Assembly (NCBI RefSeq): GCF_900184035.1
Contig: NZ_FXWP01000027.1
Location: 248,001-312,000, forward strand
DNA: 64,000 nucleotides
DNA from: Kosakonia pseudosacchari
GTDB taxonomy: Bacteria; Pseudomonadota; Gammaproteobacteria; Enterobacterales; Enterobacteriaceae
Direction: 5' to 3'
Position numbers and translations under genes: made by a program
The notes under the pieces: generated by a model
Seen by the model: the letters and a program-made list of their open reading frames with translations, nothing else
Database searches by the model: none
Told to the model about the DNA's origin: nothing
Shown: positions 46,318-54,850 of the stretch, piece after piece
Layout: the number at the start of each line of letters is the position of its first letter
Numbering within the stretch: the stretch's first letter is position 1

Positions 46318-47469
46318 TTAGCGCGCCACGCGCAGCCCGCCGGTGACGCCGCGGCTTAATACGATTTGCCAGAGCTGGATATTTCTGGCGCGAAACGCTC
46401 CCGCGCAGGCGGTGAGGTAATAATTGAACATGCGGTGAAATTGCGTGGAGTAATTGCCTGCTATTTGCGGCCAGGCCTGATTAAAACGGCGATGCCAGGC
46501 CATTAATGTTTTATCGTAATCGGCGCCGAAATTATGCACATCTTCAATAACAAAATAGGGTTCGCTGGCTTCAGCAATCTGTTTTAAGGAGGGCAGGCAG
46601 CCATTAGGAAAAATGTATTTATTGATCCAGGCATCGACATTATGCAGGCTCTTATTCGAACCGATGGAGTGCAGTAAAAAGAGACCATCCGGCTTCAGGC
46701 AGCGATCCACGGCGCTAAAATAGGTTGCATAGTTTTTCGGGCCGACATGTTCGAACATGCCGACGGAGACGATGCGGTCATAGCGTTTATCCAGATCGCG
46801 GTAATCCTGCAACAGGATGCGAATATCCAGCCCTTCGCTGTGGCTTTCGGCGTAGGCTTTTTGCTCTGCCGAAATAGTGATGCCTTCGACACTGACACCG
46901 TAATGGCGCGCCGCATATTCCGCTAAACCACCCCAGCCGCAGCCAATATCCAGCAGCGTCATGCCAGGTTTAAGCTGCAGTTTTTCACAGATCAGCGCGA
47001 GCTTATCTTCCTGCGCGGCACAGAGTTCATCGGCGTTTTTCCAGTAACCGCAGGAGTACTGCATATGGGGATCGAGCATGCGGCTAAACAGATCGTTACC
47101 AAGATCATAATGCACTTCGCCCACTTGCCAGGCGCGGCGACGGGACTGCGGGTTGACGAGACGCGCTGCGGCAATGCGCATCAGGTCGGCGAAACGCGCC
47201 GGGCGCTGCTCATCAAGCCTGGCGCGCAGCAGCTTGTCAAAAAACGCATCAAGCTGTTTGCAATCCCACCAGCCCTCCATATAACTTTCACCGAGCCCGA
47301 GTGAACCCTGCTGCAATACGCGCTTAAAAAAACGCGTGTCATGCACGCGGATATCCCAGGGTTCGGGGCCGTTAATCCTGATGCCTGCCTGCGACAGCAG
47401 TTCCTGGACGATCCGCAGCCAGTGGCCGGGTTTACTGATCACCTCGACGGTACATTCGTTAGCCATCAT
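46318..47469 (-). CDS. cfa: Cyclopropane-fatty-acyl-phospholipid synthase (Cfa)
   Basis: A 383-residue SAM-dependent enzyme that adds a methylene bridge to unsaturated acyl chains of membrane phospholipids. It aligns along its full length with E. coli Cfa (382): the SAM motif is LLDIGCGWGGLAEYAA, with SVGMFEHVGPKNY and the ending SRGVTGGLRVAR. Its N-terminal segment differs more, so it may be a second cfa copy; the genome outside the window would decide. AAGGAAAG precedes the tandem ATG start. Confidence 0.9.
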   Translation of the reverse strand: MMANECTVEVISKPGHWLRIVQELLSQAGIRINGPEPWDIRVHDTRFFKRVLQQGSLGLGESYMEGWWDCKQLDAFFDKLLRARLDEQRPARFADLMRIAAARLVNPQSRRRAWQVGEVHYDLGNDLFSRMLDPHMQYSCGYWKNADELCAAQEDKLALICEKLQLKPGMTLLDIGCGWGGLAEYAARHYGVSVEGITISAEQKAYAESHSEGLDIRILLQDYRDLDKRYDRIVSVGMFEHVGPKNYATYFSAVDRCLKPDGLFLLHSIGSNKSLHNVDAWINKYIFPNGCLPSLKQIAEASEPYFVIEDVHNFGADYDKTLMAWHRRFNQAWPQIAGNYSTQFHRMFNYYLTACAGAFRARNIQLWQIVLSRGVTGGLRVAR

Positions 47470-47677
47470 CTTTCCTTCAACGTAGCGTGCGCTCAGCCGG
47501 TAATTCCCCCGTTATTCACTGCCCGTCAGTGCGAAAAAGGCTTATCGCTCAGGCAGCTGGCTGGTAAATTGTTCACAACGGGTGAAACAGAGTTATGACC
47601 CGTTCATTATTCAGGAAACCCGTTTTGCCTGCGCTGTGCTATCAAGACAAACTTCATCGAATAGAGGTCAGGTTGTT

Positions 47678-48475
47678 ATGTGCTCTAAGCTTGTGTTGCC
47701 GCCTCGTCAGCCCATTAGCGGCCAGCCCGCGCCGGTGCTGATGGCCTTGCCTCGCCCGGTGTACTTTCGCAGTTACCCTTTACGGGGCGATACAGGCGTG
47801 GACATGCATGAGCATCCTTTCGCGGAGTTTCTCTATGCGCGCGAGGGCAGTATGCGGGTGGAAATTGAAGGGAAGACGCTGGTGGTGCCCGTGCTCTACG
47901 GTGTCTGGATCCCGGCTCGTGTGCCGCACCGTCTTCTTGCCGTCAGCGACGTATTGCTGGAAAGCCTGTATGTGGAGGCCGATTTTGCCACCATCCCCTT
48001 TAGCGGCAGTAAGGTGGTGGTGGTGAGTGATTTTGTGCGTGAGTATATTCACTACGCCACGCAAAACGTGCCGGAAAAGTATGAGGATGCAGGTGATGAC
48101 GCGCAGCTGGTGCAGGTGCTGATTTCCCTGCTCAGACACTTACCCGATGCCGGATTATCGGTCTCCTGGCCGGTATCGCCGTTGCTGACAAGAGTTTGCA
48201 GCCAGATCCAGAAAACGCCCGGTGACGCGCACAGCATTGAACAGTGGGCCTCCTGTAGCGGTATGTCGGTGCGCACGTTTTCGCGCCGTTTCAAAAAGGA
48301 GACTGGCGTGGCGTTCAGCGAATGGAAAAAACGGGTGCGCTTGCTGGAATCCGTGGTGATGTTAAAAAACAAACGCAGCGTTACCCAGGTGGCGCTTGAA
48401 CTGGGTTATTCAAGCCCGGCCTCGTTTACCTTTGCGTTTCGCGCCATGTTCGGCGTGCCGCCAACGCGCTATTAA
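47678..48475 (+). CDS. AraC family regulator with cupin N-terminus (NimR-like)
   Basis: A 265-residue regulator. Residues ~25-110 form a cupin-like domain (HEHPFAEFLYAREGSMRVEI); the C-terminal AraC double HTH covers CSGMSVRTFSRRFKKETGV and VALELGYSSPASFTFAFRAM. I choose ATG 47678 with GAGGTCAGG before it; the frame is open to 47582. The layout matches the NimR group, which usually controls a neighbouring exporter; an MFS gene lies next door, converging. Confidence 0.85.
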   Translation: MCSKLVLPPRQPISGQPAPVLMALPRPVYFRSYPLRGDTGVDMHEHPFAEFLYAREGSMRVEIEGKTLVVPVLYGVWIPARVPHRLLAVSDVLLESLYVEADFATIPFSGSKVVVVSDFVREYIHYATQNVPEKYEDAGDDAQLVQVLISLLRHLPDAGLSVSWPVSPLLTRVCSQIQKTPGDAHSIEQWASCSGMSVRTFSRRFKKETGVAFSEWKKRVRLLESVVMLKNKRSVTQVALELGYSSPASFTFAFRAMFGVPPTRY

Positions 48476-48514
48476 TTTGAGACCACGCTTATTCAGCAGC
48501 ACGCCCGCCGGGCC

Positions 48515-49726
48515 TTAATCATACTGCCGCGCTTTGCGATCGCCGGAAAAAAGGCGGCGTAGCCACCAGGTCAGAAGGGCCAGCAAGGCTATGGCGCCAA
48601 GTACGGCAAACGCCACGCTCCAGGAATACTTTGCTGCAATCGTTCCCGCCATCGCGGGGCTGAATGCGGCGCCGATGCCCTGCAACAACATGATAAAGCT
48701 CTGCCCGGCGTTGGTATGCCCACTGCCTTCCAGCAATTTAACGATATAACCGGGTACCGCCACGCCCAGCAGCCCTGCGCCCACGCCATCGAGTATCTGA
48801 ACCGGGATCATAAAAAGCGGCCCGGCCGAGAGGCTGGCAAGCGCCGCGCGCAGCGGCAGAACCAGTAACGCTGCCGTGATCAGCAGCGGGTAACCATATC
48901 TCCCCGCCCTGGCGGCGGCGAATAAGGCGACGGGAATCATCACCAGCTGCGAAATAATGACCGTCGCCGCCGCATACACCCCGGCGCTCATTTCCCCGCC
49001 GGGTGCGGAGGCTACCCGCATACTGAGCATTGGCAGCAGCGCAGCGTTAGCCAGATGAAACAGCATCAGCGTCACGCCAGTCGCGATGAGGGCAGGGTGA
49101 GTGATAATCGCCAGCAGGCGGGGGGCTGTCGCCGGATCGTCGTCGTGACGAAGACCCCGCGCGGCGCGGTTATCAATGTCGTTATTGCGAACAGCAAACA
49201 CCGCGAGCGTTGCGCATATTGCCATGCCGGTCATCAGAATAAAGACGGCATCAGTGCCGAAGTACCACACCAGAATGCCCGCCAGTATCGCGGCGCTCAT
49301 ATTTCCGCCATGGTTAAACGCCTCGTTTCTGCCCATCTGCTGGTTAAACCCTGACGGGCCGGTTAAGCCAAGCGTAATACCCATTAGCAGCGGCGCGATA
49401 AAAGCGGCGGCGATGCCGGTGACAAGCTGTGAAAAACCGACAACAAAAATCGTCGGATACGCCCAGAGTAACAGCGTGGCGGCGGTGATCAGCAAACCGC
49501 AGGCGACGAGGAGCCCTCGCTTATGCCGCGTGGCGTCAGCGACCAGCCCGGAAGGCAGCGTCGCCATCAGGCCCGCCAGACCACTGGCCGTCATCATCCA
49601 GCCAATGTTGTCGGCTTTCCAGTGATGTTCAGTGAGAAAGATCCCCAAAAAGGGGCCAAGACCGTCCCTGACATCCGCCATGAAAAAGTTCACTAAACAG
49701 AGTGCCTGTAGCGAGCGTAACGACAT
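48515..49726 (-). CDS. MFS transporter
   Basis: A 403-residue 12-TM major facilitator. It starts at MSLRSLQ with AGGGG before it. The loop 2-3 region LPSGLVADATRHKRG is the MFS signature, and LGLTGPSGFNQQMGRNEAFN is a distinctive loop. It converges with the AraC regulator, a possible controller. Substrate unknown. Confidence 0.85.
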   Translation of the reverse strand: MSLRSLQALCLVNFFMADVRDGLGPFLGIFLTEHHWKADNIGWMMTASGLAGLMATLPSGLVADATRHKRGLLVACGLLITAATLLLWAYPTIFVVGFSQLVTGIAAAFIAPLLMGITLGLTGPSGFNQQMGRNEAFNHGGNMSAAILAGILVWYFGTDAVFILMTGMAICATLAVFAVRNNDIDNRAARGLRHDDDPATAPRLLAIITHPALIATGVTLMLFHLANAALLPMLSMRVASAPGGEMSAGVYAAATVIISQLVMIPVALFAAARAGRYGYPLLITAALLVLPLRAALASLSAGPLFMIPVQILDGVGAGLLGVAVPGYIVKLLEGSGHTNAGQSFIMLLQGIGAAFSPAMAGTIAAKYSWSVAFAVLGAIALLALLTWWLRRLFSGDRKARQYD

Positions 49727-49986
49727 AGAACCCCTTTTTATGTGCATGCTGCGTTCCTGAAGTCCCGGTTTTCCGCATCCTGAAATTGCAGCGGATGGCA
49801 GACAAAACAGATGCCTTCGCGAGCACCTGCGAGGAGGGATAATAATCGGCTTTCACGTCAATTGTGTGATACCTATTTGTAACATTCTGTCGTGCAGGCG
49901 AAGGGAATGATAAATGGCGGTCGAAGGCAAAAGTGCGGTAAGTCTGCATCATCACTGTGGCTGACGATGCAGACAGTGTTTAACGG

Positions 49987-50379
49987 CTATGCCAATAAAA
50001 TCACGCCCCAGACCACGGCGACCATCAGCAGCGCCGTGGTCTGGGCTGCACTGCCCATATCCTTTGCGTTTTTAGAAAGCGGGTGGTGTTCCAGTGAAAT
50101 ACGATCGACCACCGCTTCGATGGCAGAATTGAGTAGCTCCACTAGCAGGCTGATCAAGCACACGACCAGCAGCAGCGCTCGTTCAACCCCACTGACGTTG
50201 ACAACCAAAGCGCTAACCATCAGCACACTATGTAAAACAAGAAGCTGGCGGAACGCCGCCTCGCCGTACACGGCGGTAAGAAAACCGTCGCGCGAATAAA
50301 TCAGCGTACTGAAGATCCGCGCGATGCCGGTTTTGCCATGGGAATATTTGCCGGTCGCGCCGGGGCCTGACGATTGCAT
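49987..50379 (-). CDS. dgkA: Diacylglycerol kinase DgkA (accessory copy)
   Basis: A 130-residue three-helix membrane kinase. The family active-site segment is VELLNSAIEAVVDRIS (Glu/Asn motif) followed by HPLSKNAKDMGSAA. ATG 50379 follows AGGAG by six bases; another ATG six bases upstream overlaps the ribosome site. It phosphorylates diacylglycerol to phosphatidic acid. EptA releases diacylglycerol when it takes phosphoethanolamine from phosphatidylethanolamine. DgkA shares its promoter design with eptA in this window, so it is probably a dedicated recycling enzyme. Confidence 0.92.
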   Translation of the reverse strand: MQSSGPGATGKYSHGKTGIARIFSTLIYSRDGFLTAVYGEAAFRQLLVLHSVLMVSALVVNVSGVERALLLVVCLISLLVELLNSAIEAVVDRISLEHHPLSKNAKDMGSAAQTTALLMVAVVWGVILLA

Positions 50380-50410
50380 ATGCATCTCCTGAAAAATGAT
50401 GGGCTTGCGC

Positions 50411-50443
50411 AGTATGCAAAAAGAGATGTCAGGAAATTGTCAA
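50411..50443 (-). promoter_or_regulatory. dgkA promoter with 17-bp box shared with eptA
   Basis: Read on the minus strand: TTGACAATTTCCTGACA (50443-50427), 10 bp, then CATACT as -10 (50416-50411) continuing GCGCA. The box differs at two of 17 positions from that before eptA, and box to -10 and box to ATG (47 nt) distances are the same. Probable binding site of the response regulator encoded between the two genes. Confidence 0.75.
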
Positions 50444-50488
50444 AACCTTACCGGAAACAGCAACCTGTCGAAACATCGCCGTGACGGG

Positions 50489-52441
50489 CTAATGCGCGGG
50501 CTGCATATCCAGCGTAAAACGGCACCCTTTATCTGAGCTTTCGACCGTCATACGCCAGCCAAGATGCTCCACGATGCGTTGCACAATCGATAAACCGAGC
50601 CCTTCGCCATTTTGCTGCGTGCCGGAGTGAAAGCGCTGAAAATGGCGCGGATCGATACTCGACGGCAGGCCGGGGCCGGTGTCAGAAATGGTCAGGGTCA
50701 CGCCATGCAGCGCCAGACGAATTTCGCCCTCTGCGGTGTACTGGCAGGCATTGCGCAGCAGGTTCCAGAAAACGCTGCGCGCCAGCTCAGCATTGGTCGG
50801 TATGTGGATCTGCTCCGCGGCGTCAAGTATCAGTGCGACGGGCTTTTTTGCCAGCCAGGGGTGGCAGCGCGCGATGCACTCTTCGAGTAAAGGGCGAAGC
50901 GCAACCTCGCTGCGGGGCAGGGTTTGCGGATCGCGCGAAAGCAGCAACAGGCACGTCAACTGGCGTTGCATCTCCTGGGTGGTGCGCACGATCCGCTCCG
51001 CGCCAGGTACCAGATGGCTGTCGGCAGGTAACTGGTGCACGATCGTTTCTGCCGCACCGCCAATGATCGCCAGCGGTGTGCGCAATTCATGACTGGCATC
51101 GCCGACAAAGCAGCGCTCACGCTGGAGAAAACGCTCCAGCTCATCGCTGTGCCGGGCAAACGCGCGCGCCAGCACGCCGATTTCATCACTCGCGTCCTGG
51201 AAAGGTAACGGCTTTTGATTGCGCTCGACGGCATTGGCCAGCCGTGTGATGGGAACAGTAACGCGAGCCGATGTTAACCGACCAATCCAGAAAGCGCCCA
51301 GCACGCACAACAGCATGATAAGCGGCGCGAAACCGTCAATCATCCACTCCAGCCAGGCGTAACGATGACCATCCTGGAGCAGGTAGTAGCGCTGGTTATG
51401 ACGTGTAAATACCAGCAAGTGCTGTTCGTCAGGTGCTTTCAGCCGGTGGTAGCCTGGCGTGTAGTGACGCAGCGTATCGGGCGCGGTCTGCGCGTTGTAG
51501 AGCTGGCTACCTTGCGGCATGGCGGGGAGGATGCCGCTGGCAATCGCCTCTTCAAGCCGGGGGGCTTCGTCGCGCAGGCTTTCCGCCATCGCCCAGGCGC
51601 GGAGTTCGTCGTAGTCGAGTTGCTCGGCCACGACCACAAACGCCATGACGGCGACCATCAGCAGCACAAACGAAACGGTAATGCGCGTATTGAGCGTCAT
51701 CTGCTGGTAAAGGGATTTCATAATGGATGCGCTGCCCCTGATGATTATTCTGCGCAAGCCCCCCCCGGGCTTGTGCAGGCGTAAACCGATGCCATGAACC
51801 GTTTCTATCAGTGCAGATGTGAAGTTTTTGTCAACCCGCTGGCGCAAGTCATGAATATGGGTGCGCAGTGCGCCGCTTTCCGGCGGTTCGTCGCCCCAGA
51901 GCAGATACTCCATCTCCTGCTTTTTGACGACGCCGGGTGCGGCACGCATCAGACTCAGCAACAATTTGTGGGTGGTGGGCGTCAAATTGATGGTCTGGCC
52001 TTGCCGCCATGCCTGCGGCGCACGGGTATCCACCAGCAGATCTTCCCAGCTTAGCGTGCCTTGCACCTGCCGCCCCTGAGCGCGGCGCACCAGCGCCTGG
52101 ATACGTGCGTCCAGCTCTTTAAGGGAAAAAGGTTTTACCAGGTAATCGTCCGCGCCCAGCGCCAAGCCCTGCACGCGGTCATCTACCGGGTCGCGCGCGG
52201 TCAGCATGAGCACCGGCACCGGGTTCTGGTATTCGTGGCGAAGTTTGCTGCACAGTGTCATGCCATCCAGACGCGGCAGCATCAGATCCAACAGGATGGC
52301 ATCGTAGTCATTCTGCGTGGCCATACGCAGGCCGGTGGCACCATCACGCGCATCATCCAGCACGTAGCCCAGCGGCTCAAAGAAGTCGTACAGGTTAGCC
52401 ACCAACTCAGGGTTATCTTCGATAATGAGCAGGCGAGTCAT
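50489..52441 (-). CDS. Response regulator-histidine kinase fusion (OmpR-type RR joined to HAMP sensor kinase)
   Basis: One 650-codon frame encodes two proteins that are normally separate. Residues 1-~120: receiver with acidic pair IEDN, phospho-acceptor Asp52 (LLDLMLP), TARDP and VKPFS. Residues ~130-222: OmpR winged HTH ending IETVHGIGLRLHK. Residues 225-240 are a linker starting PGGG. From Met241: sensor kinase with TM1, periplasmic domain, TM2, HAMP, the H-box DASHELRTPLAII, N-box NLLRNACQYT, ISDTGPGLP and GEGLGLSIV. The join is a run of eight G (plus-strand C, 51759-51766); with seven G the regulator would end after HKPGGACAE and the kinase would start at its own ATG (51721). The locus with eptA and dgkA resembles ColRS-type systems of lipid A modification. 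Confidence 0.85.
   Translation of the reverse strand: MTRLLIIEDNPELVANLYDFFEPLGYVLDDARDGATGLRMATQNDYDAILLDLMLPRLDGMTLCSKLRHEYQNPVPVLMLTARDPVDDRVQGLALGADDYLVKPFSLKELDARIQALVRRAQGRQVQGTLSWEDLLVDTRAPQAWRQGQTINLTPTTHKLLLSLMRAAPGVVKKQEMEYLLWGDEPPESGALRTHIHDLRQRVDKNFTSALIETVHGIGLRLHKPGGGLRRIIIRGSASIMKSLYQQMTLNTRITVSFVLLMVAVMAFVVVAEQLDYDELRAWAMAESLRDEAPRLEEAIASGILPAMPQGSQLYNAQTAPDTLRHYTPGYHRLKAPDEQHLLVFTRHNQRYYLLQDGHRYAWLEWMIDGFAPLIMLLCVLGAFWIGRLTSARVTVPITRLANAVERNQKPLPFQDASDEIGVLARAFARHSDELERFLQRERCFVGDASHELRTPLAIIGGAAETIVHQLPADSHLVPGAERIVRTTQEMQRQLTCLLLLSRDPQTLPRSEVALRPLLEECIARCHPWLAKKPVALILDAAEQIHIPTNAELARSVFWNLLRNACQYTAEGEIRLALHGVTLTISDTGPGLPSSIDPRHFQRFHSGTQQNGEGLGLSIVQRIVEHLGWRMTVESSDKGCRFTLDMQPAH
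51759..51766 (-). repeat. G8 homopolymer at the regulator/kinase junction
   Basis: Eight consecutive C on the plus strand (G on the coding strand) within CAAGCCC...GGGCTTG inverted symmetry. Losing one base restores two separate genes, with the regulator stop TAA at 51747-51745. It is either a slippage hot spot or a base-count error in the assembly. Confidence 0.85.
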
Positions 52442-52476
52442 AGAAAACCGGCATTGTGAAAAAGGAGCCGGCTACC

Positions 52477-52509
52477 TTAACAACTTCCTGACACCAGGGC
52501 GTTGATACT
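52477..52509 (+). promoter_or_regulatory. eptA promoter with 17-bp box shared with dgkA
   Basis: TTAACAACTTCCTGACA (52477-52493), 10 bp, then GATACT as -10 (52504-52509) continuing GCGCA. No good -35 hexamer exists apart from the box, as in activator-dependent promoters. It is also only 36 bp from the start of the divergent regulator gene and could autoregulate it. Confidence 0.75.
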
Positions 52510-52540
52510 GCGCACATTTCTAACCCATTGAGAATTGCGC

Positions 52541-54196
52541 ATGTTTCAACGTCTGTCGTCGTTTCGGTTCAACCCGGTGCAACTGACCTGGGTCGCCGCT
52601 CTGTTCTTCACCACCTTTGGCAACATTGCGCTGTGGCAAACGCTGTGGTCCAAAAATGAGATCAACAGTCTGCACAATTTGCTGTTTGTTATCAGCCTGC
52701 CGGTTTTCCTGTTCTGCTTTTTTAATGTGTTGCTGACACCGGTCATGATATTGCCGTACTTGCGTAAGCCCCTGCTGGCGGCGCTGGTCGTTATCAGCGC
52801 CAGTTGCAGCTATTTTATGCTGCGCTACAACGTGCTTATCGACCGCAGTATGGTGCAAAATTTCTTTGAAACGAATCAGGCTGAACTTACTTCGTATCTT
52901 TCTGTTCCGCTGGTGCTTACCCTGCTTTTTTTAGGCGTGTTACCTGCGGCGGCGATGGTGTCGCTGCCCGGCAAAAAAATCGGCCGTCCCTTACAACACC
53001 TGTTCTGGTGGCTCTGCCATCTGGTGGTGACGTTAACGCTGTTTGCCGCCGTGACGCTGGCGTTCTACAAGGATTACGCTTCGCTGCTGCGCAACAATAT
53101 GCAGATAAAAGACCAGGCGCTGCCGTTTAACATTGTCCGCAATACCAATGGTTACCTGAAACGGAAGTACAGCGTGAAATCGCAGCCGTTGCGCACGGTG
53201 GCGGAAGATGCCACGCGGACGGCGGCGGGCGAGCGGCCAAAACTGGTGATTGTTGTGGTCGGGGAAACCGCACGGGCGCAGAACTTCCAGCTTAATGGGT
53301 ATGCGCGCCCGACTAACCCGATGCTGTCGCAGCGCGAGGACATCATCAGCTTTCAACATGTCTCATCCTGTGGCACGGCGACGGCCATTTCGCTACCGTG
53401 CATGTTTTCGCGTATGACGCGTTCGCAGTACAACGACGTGCGCGCCGCAACGGAAGAGAACCTGCTCGATATTTTGCAACGCACCGGCATCCATATTCTC
53501 TGGCGTAACAATAACAACGGCGGTTGCAAAGGCATCTGCGAGCGCGTGCCCACCGATGATATGCCCGCGCAGAACATTGCCGGCCTCTGCGTCCATAAAG
53601 ATGGCACCTGTTATGACGAGGTGCTGTTGCACCAGATCACGACGCGAATCGATGCCATGGCAGGGGACGCACTCATTGTGCTGCACCAGATTGGCAGCCA
53701 TGGACCAACCTACTTCGAACGTTACCCGCCGGAGGCCAAAATGTTCAGCCCTACTTGTGATAGCAATCAGATTGAGAAGTGCAGTAACGACGCGCTGATG
53801 AATACGTACGACAATACGCTGGTCTATACCGACCGGATGCTGAATAAAACCATCAAGGTGTTGCAAGGCTATGCAGCACAGCGCGACGTGGCGATGATTT
53901 ACGTTTCCGACCACGGGGAGTCGTTGGGCGAGCGGGGGATGTACCTGCACGGCACGCCTTACATGATTGCGCCCGATGAGCAAACGCATGTCCCGCTGGT
54001 GATGTGGCTTTCCCCCGTGTTTGCCCGGCATTCAGGACTTAATCTCGCTTGTCTGCGCAGCAATGCGGATAGCACCCGCTATAGCCATGACAATCTCTAT
54101 CACTCGATTCTCGGGCTGTTTACTGTGCGAAGCCACGTTTATCAGCCCGGACTGGATATCTTTGCCGGGTGTCGAAACGCGATGCCGCGTCAATAA
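52541..54196 (+). CDS. eptA: Phosphoethanolamine-lipid A transferase EptA
   Basis: A 551-residue inner-membrane enzyme with five N-terminal helices and a periplasmic alkaline-phosphatase-like domain. The catalytic Thr is in VVVGETARAQNF. Zinc-site residues are in YVSDHGESLGE and LHGTPY, and disulfide cysteines are spread through SSCGTATAISLPCMF and GGCKGICERV. It moves phosphoethanolamine from phosphatidylethanolamine to lipid A, lowering the negative surface charge and, in known homologues, giving polymyxin tolerance. It belongs to the EptA/MCR family. ATG 52541 is used; a TTG two codons earlier is possible. Confidence 0.92.
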   Translation: MFQRLSSFRFNPVQLTWVAALFFTTFGNIALWQTLWSKNEINSLHNLLFVISLPVFLFCFFNVLLTPVMILPYLRKPLLAALVVISASCSYFMLRYNVLIDRSMVQNFFETNQAELTSYLSVPLVLTLLFLGVLPAAAMVSLPGKKIGRPLQHLFWWLCHLVVTLTLFAAVTLAFYKDYASLLRNNMQIKDQALPFNIVRNTNGYLKRKYSVKSQPLRTVAEDATRTAAGERPKLVIVVVGETARAQNFQLNGYARPTNPMLSQREDIISFQHVSSCGTATAISLPCMFSRMTRSQYNDVRAATEENLLDILQRTGIHILWRNNNNGGCKGICERVPTDDMPAQNIAGLCVHKDGTCYDEVLLHQITTRIDAMAGDALIVLHQIGSHGPTYFERYPPEAKMFSPTCDSNQIEKCSNDALMNTYDNTLVYTDRMLNKTIKVLQGYAAQRDVAMIYVSDHGESLGERGMYLHGTPYMIAPDEQTHVPLVMWLSPVFARHSGLNLACLRSNADSTRYSHDNLYHSILGLFTVRSHVYQPGLDIFAGCRNAMPRQ

Positions 54197-54263
54197 CGCG
54201 GCTGCCAGCACGGTTGATTAACAGAGGTAGAACGGCTGCTCGTCTGGTTGTTGGAAAATCCGG

Positions 54264-54302
54264 CCCGCTGCGGTGTGTTGCCAGCACATTTACCGCAGCG
54301 GG
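54264..54302. repeat. 11-bp inverted repeat after eptA
   Basis: CCCGCTGCGGT (54264-54274) and ACCGCAGCGGG (54292-54302) are exact inverse complements with a 17-nt loop. No T-run follows, so it may be an mRNA 3' hairpin or a Rho-assisted stop for eptA. Confidence 0.5.
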
Positions 54303-54378
54303 TGACGCCAGTTCGTCTCTTTCTGCTCTTTTTGGGATATAGTAGAAAACTCTCTTTTTGTAACAGGTGGCACTGGCA

Positions 54379-54726
54379 ATGGCTTTGATCCCCAAAAACT
54401 ACGCGCGGCTGGAAAGCGGTTATCGTGAGAAAGCACTTAAAATTTATCCGTGGGTGTGTGGACGCTGTTCACGCGAATTTGTTTATTCCAATCTGCGCGA
54501 ATTAACGGTTCACCATATCGATCACGACCATACCAATAACCCCGAAGATGGCAGCAACTGGGAGTTGTTGTGTCTGTTTTGCCATGACCACGAACACTCG
54601 AAGTACACGGAGGCCGATCAGTACGGAACAACCGTGGTGGCGGGCGAAGACGCGCAGAAAGATGTTGGCGCCGCAACCTATAACCCGTTTGCCGATTTAA
54701 AATCGCTGCTGAACAAGAAAAAATAG
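54379..54726 (+). CDS. yajD: YajD, HNH nuclease family protein
   Basis: A 115-residue protein almost identical to E. coli YajD. Zinc-finger cysteines CGRC and CLFC flank an HNH-type core (LTVHHIDHDHTNNPEDGSNW, then CHDHEHSKY). The ATG at 54379 gives the same length as E. coli. Presumed nuclease fold; the cellular role is not established. Confidence 0.95.
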   Translation: MALIPKNYARLESGYREKALKIYPWVCGRCSREFVYSNLRELTVHHIDHDHTNNPEDGSNWELLCLFCHDHEHSKYTEADQYGTTVVAGEDAQKDVGAATYNPFADLKSLLNKKK

Positions 54727-54850
54727 TGCCAGCCACGTTTGCTTCTGCCGGCAAAAATCAGCGCTGTGCAGGTCGGTAATCTGTCGTCAGGCGTTGCTGT
54801 AAATACGTGCGCTTAACAGGTTTTGCCCGCAAGTTCAGATAAGGATCTCC

